A stretch of 64,000 nucleotides of DNA, from the NCBI GenBank assembly GCA_000827495.1, contig KN817585.1:1-64000 (forward strand), given 5' to 3'. Position numbers and translations under genes: made by a program. Positions 44,835 to 57,313 of this stretch are shown here, one piece after another (positions within the stretch are counted from its first letter, which is position 1; each line of letters begins with the position of its first letter). This DNA comes from Hypholoma sublateritium FD-334 SS-4 (taxonomy: Eukaryota > Basidiomycota > Agaricomycetes > Agaricales > Strophariaceae). Under the pieces are notes generated by a model that had not been told where the DNA came from, made no database searches, and saw only the letters and a program-made list of their open reading frames with translations.

Positions 44835-47511
44835 ATGGCTTACCTGCGCGACATCAACGACCCTGGTGTCTTTTGTGACTCTACGGTCTTTTCTGACGTT
44901 TCCACCTCATCCGAATCTTCTGAACTCATGACTCCTAATTCTTCCCAAGCCTTGGATGCAAAATCTGCATCGACAAAAGCCTGTGTCAAAACTGGGCTCT
45001 TCCCAGGTCTACCTACTTGCACCAATTTCTCTGCTCTCGGAAATCCCAAGGAGTTCGACACATACATCAAGACCGAACTCCCTTTTGCGCTTCACACCGA
45101 TAATGAAACGACCGCTGGTAACTCGACTATGCCTCCACCCGCGCTTCGACAGTCCAGTGTTAGACTTCGACGTAGTGAAGTAAACAGCACGTTCCTTAAC
45201 AGCCTGCTTCTCAAGCCCTACTTGACCATCACAACGCCAATGGATTGGGTGGCCAAAACCGTCTTCAAGCAGAACAGTTGGCCAATCGGGGCCCAGTTCG
45301 ACGCGGAGAAGGTCATGGAAGGAGGTACCAAATTGTTCAAGGACGCAGAGGGAAGTACTTTGTCCCGTCTGCCTGACGACATGTGCTCGGAATCACACGT
45401 TCGAACGTGGCTCAACAATATCGCCAGCAACCTTGCAGCAGTTCACCAGGTCGCATCACCTCCAATGCCCGGCTTACCTGACCGTTGTTTCGACTCCAGT
45501 ACTTCTACACAGGGGCCATCGGGTTCCTTTGCTCTTCTCAAACCGGATATCATTGTCATCAAACGAGAACCCACCCGAGAACCCACTAACGCGAAGCCAG
45601 TGGAAGAGCGAATTCATTGGCGCAATATATATGCGTTCGTTGAAATCACCAGCATGGCAGACTCAGCTGGGTCCAGCCACGTTCTTACGCAGATCGTCCA
45701 GAAATCGGCGTGCATATTCGACGTCCAGCCTCAAAGGTTGTACGTCTGTGCACTGGGCATCTACGGCAAGCCCACGGAGAAGCTTCATTATGTCTTTGCG
45801 GTAGTGGACCGCGCCGGAATTACTCACACCGATCCCGCGGAGCTGGCATCCTATAACATCGAGCACTTTCTTAGGATTATCTACGCTTTCTGTTTTGGAA
45901 GCGTGGAGAGCCTTGGCTGGGACCCGACAATGGTCATTGATCCGGAAACAAACGAGCCCCGGTCAATCTACGTCACCGGTTTTGAACGCGACTCTCAGGT
46001 CGAAACAACTCGCAAGTTTGACATCGTCAAGCTTATTCATAGCTCTCCGATTCTGTATGGTCGCGGAACGAGGGTGTGGATTGTGAAGGACAACGTAGGC
46101 AAGTTTTATATACTCAAGGACAGCTGGATTATTTCGCCGAACTCCACATCCGAGATTGAAATGATCAAACACATCGAAAAAACTATCAACGACGATCCGG
46201 AGGGATTTCTTTACAAGCATTCCTGTCCTACATACTTCATTGGCCAGGAGTGTGTTCATTCAACCGATATGATTCGTGGCAGACTGGATAAACCCGCAAC
46301 TCGTCTTCAGCGGCGCATAGTTACGGGTACGATTGGAGACCCCATCACGTCTTTCCGCTCCAGAGCGGAATTTGTTTCGGTCTGCCTCGATCTTGTCAAC
46401 GGTACGTAACATCGCTCTATCGACTACGTAGATGCTAATCTTTTTTCAGTGCTGGAATTCCTCAGTAAGAAAGCCCATGTTATTCATGGTGACCTCTCAA
46501 TCAACAACATCTTGATCAACCGCGTTTGGGACTACGAAAATGACAAGTCCCCCTCTCAACTTCGTGTTCTTGCCTCCACCAAAGCCCAAATTTTTGCAAA
46601 TTCTGCCCATCAAGTCTCCGTTCAGTCTCAACGCCGCGCTCTTGCTGGAGCCGTATCCCACAATACCCGCAGCGTTCCTTCGGCTGTCGTTCCCTCAGCT
46701 GCTGTTGATTCTCCTCACCAAGTTTACGGTGGTACCATGGATCACATCGAATGTTCCGGCATGCTTATCGATTGCGATTTCATGCGGTTCCAGGATCAAC
46801 CTAGCCATCAGACCTCGGTAAGAATATCATTTGGGGATATCAATATTGTCAATATCTCATTTTCACTCATTATCACAGGGAACGTTGCCCTTCATGCCAC
46901 TTGAGTCCCTGTGGATGTCTCCCAATACTCCATTCACGCATCGTGCTGGACACGACTTGGAGGGCCTCTTAAGCACCATCATAACCGTATGCAACTATAC
47001 AAGTGGTCCTGCGGGCCAGCTACGTGCACCCTTGCCAGGCGACGAGGATATGTTGATCAACGTGTGGTTCACCAAGGAAAAGCGCCGGTACCTCGCTTGC
47101 TTGAAATCCATCCATCTCGAGGCGTTCGACGAAGCCATTCAGCCATCGTTGCCAAAGTATTGGGAAGACTTCGCTCCGTTTATACAACGCTTGATCGATG
47201 TGACGTGGAGTGACAAACCGTTTCTCACCAAGCCAAATACCGCAACGCACCAAGCCTACCGCACAATACTTCTAGAAGCTCTCAACATGTACAACCGCGA
47301 CGAGCACGTCATACCCGCACCATACGCCGTTGTTCCTGTCGCAAAGCGAGCATGGGATGGTCGACGGGCTTATGCGAGTTACAAGCGCCAGTGTACTGAT
47401 GGGACTCGTCTCTCCGTACGGCCCCGAAGTCCCGGACCCCACTACCTGGAGAGCTACAACGAGTCTCAGGAGTTCAGGTTTGCCGCATCTCCTGCCAGTA
47501 GCAGCAAATGA
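44835..47511 (+). CDS. Fungal-type protein kinase (FunK1 family)
   Basis: Exons 44835-46401, 46450-46817 and 46879-47511 join with matching phases and give 855 residues. After a Ser-rich N-terminus come family blocks: PMDWVAKTVFKQNSWP, LKPDIIVIKRE, WRNIYAFVEITSM and the nucleotide-binding segment GRGTRVWIVKDNVGKFYILK, whose Lys is the likely catalytic lysine. The catalytic loop is HVIHGDLSINNIL (Asp and Asn conserved) and the metal-binding segment is GMLIDCDFMRF. A Ser/Ala/Val-rich insertion of about 80 residues separates these two. GTLPFMPLESL then marks the activation-segment end, followed by RAGHDLEGLLSTIITVC. The start was set at MAYLRDIND; the frame is open further upstream across a G10 run. 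It lies 213 bp after the transposase gene. Targets of FunK1 kinases are unknown. Confidence 0.88.
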
Positions 47512-47815
47512 AAGGGTTGGATGGACGATACAGATTGCATGTTGTACGTGTGCTTGGACAGTATTTTTGTTGTCATCTTCAATCATGTTTCCCATTGTGC
47601 TCTAAGTAGCTGTAGTACATCTTGTACCCTCTAGCCACTGACACGATGTTTTCCTGTCAACCCGTATGCCTTTGTATGTACGTAGCCCTCTTGTACTCGC
47701 AACCGGCGACCAATCTTGGTCGTCGGACTTTATATATATATTTCTGCGATTATGTCATCTTTCTGCGGGAACCTCTACTACTGCCACCTCATCTGAACGA
47801 ACGAAAGTCGCTTCA

Positions 47816-49783
47816 ATGAATGGCGCTGACTCCGAAGTGGGCATTCACGCTCCGAGTCCTATTCCCCCCGGCCAATTCACTACCATCCCATATAGTGTCC
47901 CAGCTCAGGGTGCACATCACACCCATGCTATTCAATTTCCCCTAACATCAAGTGGTGAAAGCTTTGACAGCTCAGGCTCTTTCTACTCTAGACCATATCA
48001 GAGTATGGAAAGCAGTGGGTCTAGGACGGTAAGAAACCATTTTCAATATATATAAACTTGACTGATATTAGTTATGCAGAGTTGGTCCTCGGTAGATGTG
48101 GACTGGGCTCGGCGAGGTCTGGGTAGTGCGGAATCTCACCGTGCCCTTCAGCGGCAGAACGATGAGCTCTCAAAGCAGAACCTTGTTTGGCAGGCCAAAT
48201 TTGAGACACTCCAGTATGTTGTCAGTCTCAATGGCATTTTGCATATACTAACTTCCTCGTAAGGACTGCATACAACCTCTTACTGGATCGCGTACCCGCA
48301 CTTCCTGAAGCACAGCGCCAACAGCTCGATCCCAATGATTACAAATTCATTGAATATTGGTTTAAGCACCAGTGGGTGGCATCGTCAGGAGATCGCATTA
48401 CTGACGTCCCTGGGAAGGCCGAGAACGAGGACGAGGATACGGAGGATTTTGGCGAAGACTTACAATCGACATTTGATCCTGCTCCGGCAGGGGCTCAACG
48501 TGGTCAAGGCCGATCTCGTGCAGGGATCAACGTTGCAATGCGTTTCATACAGGATCGTCATGGCCAGGTTATCGATGGACATCGAGCACGAGAGATCCGA
48601 ATCCATGCGCGCGCCCTTTTCGTCGGCTTTGCCTTACAAGGAAAGCAGTTCTTGTCATGGGGGGATGCCGATGCCCTAAGTCGAAAGACGTTCTACAATG
48701 AGATGGTGTCCCGCTTCGAGGAACTGCAGTATTGTGACCTAGACTGGAAATCTGAGCAAATCGCAATTGACACGTATCCTGGGTGGAAAGTTACGTGGCT
48801 CAAGAAGCAGAAAAAAACACTTGAACAGCAGAATGGGACAAAACGAGCTCGTCAACGATCTGTCGTCGAGGAACGCGATCCGAAGCGGTCTAAAGACACG
48901 GAAAACATGCAAACTCTAGTACCTCCTCTTCTTGAAGCTTCTACTTCTCAGGTATTTAATGGAGATTGATTTCAGTCTATCTATTTCTGACCGAAGGCAT
49001 TGATCAGCTGCCGGTTCCAACACTCAACATAATACCCAATACCCCTGCCAGGCCGAATGCTCTACCACCAGGCGTAGGTTGCGTTCCCTAGTCTTCAGTG
49101 TCTGTCGTATATCATCTGATTTCCCACTAGGCAAGTTTTGATATGCACGGTCATTTGGACCAGCCAAGGAATCTTTCTCTTCTCCGACCCGACAATGTTC
49201 ATCGTGACTTTTCTGTAAGTTATTCTTTGAATTTACACTCAATATGTTACTACCTTAGACTTGCAGATTAACAGTCCTTTCGCTAACGGTACCAACACAT
49301 TTCCTTTGACTGGCATGCCGCCACCTACAAACCCCGCCACCGGATCGCAACCTCAACAGGCTCCCGAGGTAAACAGCGCCCAGCCAATTCTGGGCAGCAA
49401 CATGAACGCAGTAGCTCATTTCACTGTACATAATCCTCAAGCTCCTACTCTGCCTGCGAGACAGCCGCGTACAGGAGCAACAAAAATGCGACCGAGCAAG
49501 ACAAGCACCACGCCAAGGTAGTGTACACGTTCTGCTTCATGTTATATTTCTGATGACGCTTCCATCAGGAACCTCTGTGCACTCGAGTGGACTACTGCGA
49601 ATCCGAAGGGAACATGCGATCAGTTCAGCACATATTACGACGGTCTCTCCGCAGAGGGAAAGGAGGTAAGCCTAGTAGAATTGCCAGAGTACTACAACAT
49701 TGTTTATCTAACATGTTTTATACTTTCAGAAGTGGGAAAAGCTTTCAGCTGATGCAAAAGCGGCGGGGAAGACTGCTAACTGA
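47816..49783 (+). CDS. Hypothetical protein of a recurrent basidiomycete family
   Basis: Several exons with good sites can be followed: 47816-48028, 48080-48213, then from 48264 onwards, and later exons to the TGA at 49781-49783. The product starts MNGADSEVGIHAPSPIPP and has a short helix (SHRALQRQNDELSKQN). Its conserved central block holds RFIQDRHGQVIDGHRAREIR, FYNEMVSRFEELQYCDLDWK and IDTYPGWKVTWLKKQKK. A Pro-rich segment and a compact tail NLCALEWTTANPKGTCDQF with KWEKLSADAKAAGKTAN follow. I recall similar proteins recurring in mushroom genomes as hypotheticals. A DNA-binding role (basic KRARQR near the centre, HMG-like tail) is inference. It lies 304 bp after the kinase gene on the same strand. 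Confidence 0.7.
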
Positions 49784-50065
49784 GCTTGAGCTGAGCAGAT
49801 TCGGTTGCAATCACGAATATATATATATCCGTTTCTACATATTTCACGTACATTACCTAAGATTTTTGTAATTGACTGCAAATGGATATCACTTCGGTCA
49901 AATCTGATCTATTTCTAAAAATCTTCGCCTAACTCTCCTACATGGCAACACCCAGCAGCCCATGTAGGCATATTTCAATCAAATTATGATAATATATTAG
50001 TATAAATCAATTGTCCATAAATCCCCTTGCCGCGGCCGGCAAGGAGTCATTTTTGACTGGGTGTG
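49784..50065. other. Spacer with two small stem-loops
   Basis: CCTACATGG (49937-49945) pairs with CCATGTAGG (49960-49968), and CCTTGCC (50025-50031) pairs with GGCAAGG (50038-50044). They lie between the cassette-like gene array and the next gene. Role unknown. Confidence 0.5.
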
Positions 50066-50670
50066 ATGCGCAAGGTGAACGAGGTCCTCGAGCGCGACCG
50101 CCAGATGTACGGCGCGATGCAGATGTCGGATAAAGAGGTGAACGAGATGATGGAAACCTCCGTGGGGTACCTCATGCAGAGCGTGCGTCGTTATCTCATT
50201 TGGGCGCTTCATTGTGAAACCGACGGTGTCGTTGGCAGGACGAAGATATCGCGGACCGCGTGCGTTTCCAGAGCTTGCTGTATCTTTCGCAAGAGCGCCT
50301 CGCGATGGAAGCGGGTCTGCAACCGGCGTCCGGTTCAGGCTCCCTATCTCTTGCATGGCGCCTCGCGCTCGGTCCCTCTGTCGTGACCGACATCAGATAC
50401 AACAAAGCGCTAGAGCTCCTGCACGACCGCGAGGACTACACGCTGGATGAGAGCACGCGAAAGATCATGGCGTCGAAGACCGCAATGGAGTATGTTGTCG
50501 AGTTTACGTCGCACCTGCGGAAGGAGGGGTCCGAGATGGGAGACCATTCCTTTGCGCCGGGGCGAATACCACGCGAGGCATATATGGAGTCCGTTCAACG
50601 CCAGGCGAGCCAGGGACATGTTGATTTAGGGGCGCTATCTCTTTTGGTTGATTATATCTGTCCAAAGTAA
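50066..50670 (+). CDS. Small hypothetical protein
   Basis: Two exons, 50066-50182 and 50239-50670, join in phase 0 and give 182 residues. The first reads MRKVNEVLERDRQMYGAMQM and the second begins DEDIADRVRFQSLLYLSQER. The protein is mostly helical by composition, with charged segments (SHLRKEGSEMGDHSF) and no membrane segment or signal peptide. An in-frame TGA lies three codons upstream of the ATG, so the first exon starts here unless another exon is spliced in. GC content is higher than in the gene array to its left. The family is not recognised. Confidence 0.65.
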
Positions 50671-51068
50671 TTTTTGTGTAAATATAAGTATGAAAGATTC
50701 GTGTTTGTCGTTCTGACATCGAGCATTTATTTTTGTTCGACACGCAAAATGATCCTCCAACCGTTACTAGATGCGCTAAAGAAACGTAAAAGAGCTACGT
50801 TGAGCCTCACGTCCACGTAGAGACTGGACTCACACCATTACAGAGCAGACGCCTCGCGGCACATCGCCCATTGTGCCTGGTTCGGCAAGAAACTCTCTCG
50901 GTACTCATTCGGTGCTTGAATATGCACGTCGAGCTGTTAAAGAGCCCGATCGAACATCATGCATCTATCATCAACGTTCCAATCCTTCAAAGTGGCCAAC
51001 CATCACATGTCCACGATGCTTGATGGAGCAGGGATGGCCAGGCTTAATGCCATACCACCACCTTTGCG
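50671..51068. other. Intergenic region
   Basis: No supported feature; presumed promoter of the F-box gene at 51069. Confidence 0.5.
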
Positions 51069-52515
51069 TTGCAAATGGCCGAGCCTGCGCAAGCCTCGCC
51101 CTCAAAGAAGATTCTGAAGTCAATCTTCAAAACGCCAAAGATCCAAAGTCCACAAACAAAGAGAGTCTCACGGAGCAGCATTATCCTCGCTAATTTCCCA
51201 CCGCGTGCGCCACCATCGCCTATGCCGAACGAGACTCGATTGAGTGAAGTATACAGCGGATTTGGAATGCCCATCGAGTTGCTTATGGCGATATTGGATT
51301 ATGTGCGGGACGACAAAGCGACTATCCGACGGTGCTGCGCCGTCTGTCGCTCCTGGCTTCCCTGCGCGCGATATTTCTTGATCTCCAGCGACTACACGCT
51401 CAATGAGCGCAATATGGGACGCCTCTTCGCGCTCCTGGCATCGCCAAACGCTACCATTGGGTCTTACATTTCGCACCTCACAATCCAGACCCGCCAGATT
51501 TCTGTCTTCCTCGATCAAAGCTTCGCCCTTGTTCCAGACGACGCGGGTGCGCGCTGGATGCGCCCCGCGCTTGACATTTGCGCCTGCTTGCGGTACATCC
51601 AGCCGCGCACCGCGTACACCCTGCGCGCGCTAACCGTACGCGATATAGGCTCGCTCTCGTTGACCGACTTCGGCGAGCTTGTCCCGCTTCTGCACACGTT
51701 CGCCGCGTTGACGCGCCTTGAACTTTCGCATTGTCTCTTCCCGACGCTCTCCACGCTCTTCGCCGTCGTCTGCGCGCGGCCGACACTCCAACGCCTGGCG
51801 CTTACAAACATACTCGTACAGGATGAGGACCCAGCAGCGCCTGAGCCATGGCTGCCGGCACCTCACATGCGCCTTCCACGCCGCCTCGCGCACTTCACAG
51901 TGCAGACCTCGCACCAGAGCGACATCCTGCTGTGGATCATGGCCCAGCACGAAATGCCTGCGCTGTCTTCCGTATCGCTCGGAGGCATTGGCCAGACGCC
52001 ATGGGACCGCGGCGTCACCAACCGCTTCCTCGGCGCGCTTGGGCCGCACCTGCGCACGCTCAAGCTCTACCTCAGCAGCTGGAAGGAAGGTAAGAGCCGC
52101 GCCCTCCTCCCGAGCCGCGATCTGATTTGTCCCAGTGACGCTGGCGCACAACACGAATCTGCAGAGCCTCTCGATCAGCCGCTACTCGCTCGTCGGCGAA
52201 AAGGATCCCGACGGCGGCGTCACCTTTGACACCTTCCCGGGCCTCCTCAACATGCTCGAGCAGCTCGCAGCGCCGCAGATCGCGCACGTCAGCCTGCGCT
52301 TCATTAACAATCCAGAGGACCTCGACTGCGTTCCATGGGGGCACATCGGCCGCCTCTTCCGCGATCCCAAGTTTGAGGCGCTCAAGACGCTACGCATCCG
52401 CTGCGTCGGCAGGAGGGACGTCATGGAGCGCCTTGTTCGCATCAGCTTTCCGACGCTTGCGCGGCGAGGTATTCTGCGCTTCCAATGCGACATGGATTCT
52501 GACACCGGGTTATAG
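51069..52515 (+). CDS. F-box-like protein, paralogue of the gene at 20229-21723
   Basis: Exons 51069-52089 and 52136-52515 give about 466 residues (an in-frame ATG at 51075 is an alternative start). A basic N-terminus (SKKILKSIFKTPKIQ) precedes the F-box-like segment MPIELLMAILDYVRDDKATI with CCAVCRSWLPCARYFLI. The remainder is leucine-rich: LRALTVRDIGSLSLTDF, LTRLELSHCLFPTLSTL, LSSVSLGGIGQTPWDRG and LGALGPHLRTLKLYLSSW. The intron sits at the same point as in the 20229-21723 paralogue, after the LxLxLS strand. The product would be an SCF adaptor with unknown substrate. Its 3' end is only 76 bp from the stop codon of the opposing IleRS gene, so the transcripts probably overlap. Confidence 0.8.
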
Positions 52516-52591
52516 CTGCAAACATACATGTGAATAAATTGCAATTATGGTTTGGTTAGTGTACAGAGTGGGGATGATGGACACACGTCCG

Positions 52592-55500
52592 TCAACGGGA
52601 GTGGTCGCTTTCGACGACCTTTTCGCATCTTTTGCAGAGCTGGTCTTCCTCGGCGCGCGTGTAGGTCCAACACCGCGGACATTTCTGCTGCTCAGAGGGG
52701 CGCACACGGATCAAGACCTTCTCCCGGTCTTTATCTTCGTCCTTGGCTACCGTAATGATTTGCGATAAGGTCGGTAGAACCAAAAAGTATCCTCTCACTC
52801 ACCTTCTATGAAGGCCTCATGATGCCACTCCACTTCGGCGGGGCTAGCAGGCGCGCAAGTTACCGACACGCGCGAAACAATGAACAAAGTGTGCAAGCCT
52901 TTGGCTGTGATTACGTATTGTGTGAGCTCCGCTTCCTAGCAATAGTTCAAAATGAGCACCTTCACGGCGCAATGCCATTAACGATGGGCTGTTTTCAAGC
53001 GACGCGGGAATGAAAATTTCTACTTCGGCTTCCAAGGAGCTCTTGATCTGCCTATTTACGCCGTTAAATAGTGAATATACATAACTCTATCGTATCACAT
53101 ACTTTTCTCGCCGTGCCTGTTCAAGGAGGGACAGAACGGTCGACCGGACTTCCAGAATTTGTGACATGTCTTGCCCGCTTTGATCGTCTTGCCAATGGAC
53201 GTTCTAGAGGCGCCTCCCTGTTAGGCTCACGAAACACAATAAGTCAGTCAGTCGTACCAACGGTACCCACGGGGTCATGAAGACCGATTTGCCATCGGCC
53301 TTCCAGACCGCGTGTATCTCCTCCGCCAGATAGGGTAGAACAGGGGACATAATTTTGGTCAATGTGCCAAGAATCTGGGGCAGCGTGGGTTAACGGTATG
53401 CGCCTACTAGATACAAGGGCAAAGACAAATCACCTGTTCAAGAACGGTGACTACAGTCCTTCTTTCGTGCGAGTTAACGCCGTCGGCATATAGGCAGTCT
53501 TTGGTAATGTCAAAATAGAAGGACGACAAGCTATTGTTCACGAAATTGTTCAGGGCGTGAATCACTAGGACAGTCACGTTAGCCTAGAGTGCAACCGAAG
53601 GAGCATAGGAGTTCACCTCGAGGGAAGTTGTAGGCGCTGTACGCTTCCAGTGCAATTTGTTCGAGCGTGTATAACTCGTGCATGATGTATTTTTCACTCT
53701 GCGAGAAAGCCCCGTTAGGCAACGACTTTCCGTTAGCTGGAAGGCAGTAAAATAACGCACCAATCCCATTTCACCTCGAGGTACCCTCTGCATATCGTCC
53801 AACGACTCCCTCGAGCCCATGTTCCCGAGACAGAATCGCGCAGTATTCCTAAATTTACGCAGGGATTCCGCCGATTGTGCGATGACGATGGGGCCGATGG
53901 ACATGTCCTTCCAGAAGTCTACGCTGGCTGCCCAGAGTCGCAGGAAGTCAGGCCCGTATGCAGGTTGTTTCTTGTCCTGGCCAGCAGGCCATCAGTGAGG
54001 TACACCGTAACGGAGGAGTTGCAAGTAGACATACTGCTGAGCCATGCACAATCGCCATCGGGCTGACGATATTCCCCAGCGACTTGCTCATTTTTTTCCC
54101 CTTCTCATCGAGGACCATCCCGTGCGTGAACAGGCTCGCGTACGGGCTCACCGGCGGCTCTGTGGGTGCGCGTGCGCCGATCGCTGTGAGCAGCTGGCTC
54201 TGGAACCACCCGCGGTGCTGGTCCGAGCCCTCGAGGCATAGATCCGCGTGGTGCGCCCTTGCCGCGCTGCGGCCGACGCCCATCTCGGGGAGCATCGCCC
54301 ACGACGAGCCGCTGTCGAACCAGACGTCCATCGTATCGCGGCCCTTCGTCCATGTCTCATTCGCGGGCCTGCCGTCCTCGAGCAGCCACGGCGGCACAAG
54401 ATCAGAAAGCGGCGCGGTCCACCAATCGAGGCCCGTACGCCCCAGGGCAGTGATGATATAGTCGAGCGTCCGCGCGTCAAGGACAACGCGCCCGGAAGCG
54501 ATGTGCTCTAGGGCAGGGATGGGGACACCCCAGACGCGTTGGCGGGAGATACACCATTCAGAGCGCGAGCGGACGAATGCCTCTAGCCGGTTTCTGGCTG
54601 TTTGGTGACGGTCAGAGGACGCAGACAGGACGTTGCAAAGGACTCACAGGACTCTGGAAAGAACGAAACGTCTTCAAGGGCGGTCAGCGCGTCTTCCTTG
54701 ATGAAATCAAGGTTCGCGAACCATTGTGAAGTGGCACTGGACGCAGCCGTCAAAGTTAAGAGTAGGAGAGGGTAAATGGCGACTCACGTCACGATGATAG
54801 GCTCTTTCGTTCTCCAATCATACGGGTATCGGTGCTTGAGTCGCTGGATCTTCACGAGGTTCCCCATTTCTTTCAATACAGCGACCATTTCCTTGTTTCC
54901 GTCACCCAAAACCTCCTTGCCTGCGAGTCGTTCCCCGAAGTGCGGGCCGACAACGTCTGCTATCTCAGTGGTAAATTGACCCTTTCCATCCACGTGGCAG
55001 ATCAGGCCGGCGTTGAGGGAACGAAGAGCTTCATAGTCTTCTGCTCCGTGAGCGGGAGCGCAGTGTACGAGACCAGTGCCAGATTGGGATGTTACGTGGG
55101 CAGCATTGATTATGGGTAGTGATTGCGTGGAGGCGGGGAAGATTGGTTTGTAAGAAGCGCCAACAAGACCTCTGCCTTCAATCTTGCAGATAACCTCCAG
55201 TGGTCCCAAAAAACTACTCAGCACTTCGAGCCTTTCTTCGGCAATGATTGTGAGAGACCCATCAGCACCCTTCACCAAAATATACACGAGATCTTCGTGG
55301 ACAGCGATAGCCTAAAGACGGGTTAGATTCGTCAAGAGACAAGATATTGGCTTTACCATATTTGCCGAGAGTGTCCAGGGAGTGGTCGTCCAAACAAGTA
55401 GATGCACACTTGGAGCATCTGAAACCAAGGCCTGAAGTTCAGCGTTCGCGAAGGTTGATTTGGGGTCGAGTTCGAATGTGACATAGACAGAGTGAGAGAC

Positions 55501-56471
55501 ATGATTGTCGCTGTACTCCAGTTCAGCTTCTGCAAGCGCGGTGCGCGAGGAGGGGGAGTAATGAACCGGTCTGTGCTGACGATAGATTTGGCCTTTCTCC
55601 ACCATCTTCTGGAATATTCGCAGCTGCCTCATCTCATAATGGCGATCTGGGACTGTCAAAAAGTGTTGATGGATATCAATTCGAGTCACTCACCCAATGT
55701 CCGATATGTATGTTTCTCCGAGTCCCAATCCGCCATAATTCCTAGGGTTTTGAATTGGTCTCTCTGTGAGACGACTTCTCGTAACGCTGTGGTCTTTGCG
55801 CCATCACGGATGAGCGAAGCTGGGGTATCTATTGCCTTCCGCTGCAGAAATAGATTTGAGCTCATGAGAAACACGAACGAACGCTGTCCGTACATCCATC
55901 TCCTTCAAGGCTTTATTCTCGATTGGAAGACCGTGACAATCCCATCCTGGAACGTAACTGACGCGTCAATTCAGGATAAATCTCGCGTCAATTCAAGATT
56001 TTGGGGCTCACTGGATTTTTCGGCCTTGGGTCAAGTGAAAACGGTTGATGATGTCCTTGACAACCTTGTTCAAGGCATGCCCTGGTTCATGTTAAGTAAC
56101 ATATGTATGAGAAGTATACCTAGACGTACCCATATGTAGATCACCGTTTGCATACGGTGGGCCGTCATGCAGCACAAAAACAGGACCGTTTACATTATCT
56201 TGCTGCTCGGATCAGTAGCATCCCACACAGTGCAATTTTACACTACCTGCCACCGATACAGCGCGCCGCGCGTCAAATCTCCGTATGCCGTCTCGTTCGC
56301 CTTGTAGTCGGGCCTTAACGGAAATTGGGTCTTCGGAAGGCGCAAGGTCTCCGTGAATGCTTTATTGGCTTGCGATCCATTACACTTTTTAGCAGTGCTA
56401 AATAGAGAGCGCGCAAGGGCTTGCTTTCCGAATAGGCATGTGTTCCGTGTGAACGCCAGACGCGTTGGCAT
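52592..56471 (-). CDS. ISM1: Mitochondrial isoleucyl-tRNA synthetase
   Basis: This class I synthetase charges tRNA-Ile inside mitochondria. The start at 56471 gives an Arg/Ser/Thr-rich presequence ([20 protein letters not shown]). The HIGH-type signature is in [16 protein letters not shown] near 56140-56195, and [17 protein letters not shown] follows. The editing (CP1) domain includes [17 protein letters not shown] and [20 protein letters not shown]. Catalytic-side blocks are [27 protein letters not shown] and [16 protein letters not shown], with the KMSKS signature in [12 protein letters not shown] near 54095. The C-terminal zinc finger [19 protein letters not shown] marks the bacterial/mitochondrial type rather than the cytosolic enzyme. 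Many short introns interrupt the gene, and all key motifs are present. Confidence 0.93.
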
Positions 56472-56830
56472 CAGGAACAACGTTCCTGGCGTCGAATGAC
56501 GAAGGAGATAAGGCAGCACAAACGAGTTGTAGGTGGGTTGTAGCCTGTAGGTAGGTTCCAAGTAAGTTTACGAGTCGCGTTTCGAAAACGTCCCAGTCGG
56601 CCGTTGTTCCCACCGTCAGAATAGGATCAATTTATGTAATGCCACTATGTTTTGACTGTGTTGTCACTGCGCTCAGAAAACGCTGGCTGACGCGCGCAAG
56701 CCTCAAGAATAAGACCCATACAATGTATCAGAAAAGATTAAATTTATAGAATAAATCTATCTGGTCAGACACTAAATCGTGATGGTGCGTCCATGGTTTT
56801 GTAAATGCACAGGTTTCCGAAATTACAATG
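56472..56830. other. IleRS promoter and tRNA upstream region
   Basis: No coding feature is seen in this spacer. Confidence 0.5.
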
Positions 56831-56902
56831 TCTTTGCTAGTATATCGGTTAGTACACGCGCCTGTCACGCGCGAAAGCTGGGTTCGACTCCCAGGCAGAG
56901 AG
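56831..56902 (+). tRNA. tRNA-Asp (anticodon GTC)
   Basis: The acceptor arms TCTTTGC (56831-56837) and GCAGAGA (56895-56901) pair with one G-T pair, and the discriminator is G at 56902. The anticodon stem CGCGC/GCGCG encloses the loop CTGTCAC, and the T arm is CTGGG-TTCGACT-CCCAG. There is no intron. A T5 run directly downstream fits RNA polymerase III termination. Confidence 0.93.
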
Positions 56903-57313
56903 TTCTTTTTGAACAATTTTATGTCTCTTCCGGAATGTCTATATTTTGAAAATTAAATCTGAAGGGCCAAGGCTACTTAAGTTTTAAGCTTTAACTGCAC
57001 TGAGTACTGGCTACATCTGCAGGTCTGTTACTCCGTGAGCATACATTATTACATAGATTTTTGGCATATCAAGAGCAGTGCATACAAGTATCGTCCATGG
57101 ATATTATCAGAATATTATCAATACATCGTATGAACAGAAAGCATCACGTCATATATACTTCATCGTCCCACTTCATCGAGAACCAATTGCATCGGTTCAA
57201 ATAAACCTTCAGCCCTACATAGCCCCTTCACTCTTGGATATTATCCACCTTAGGAGGTTAAAACGATATCAATTATTCTTCTATCCATGTAGGTAGGCAA
57301 CGAAACATTTTAC
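56903..57313. other. Intergenic region
   Basis: Nothing recognised beyond the tRNA terminator and the probable 3' UTR of the Pmp3-type gene. Confidence 0.5.
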
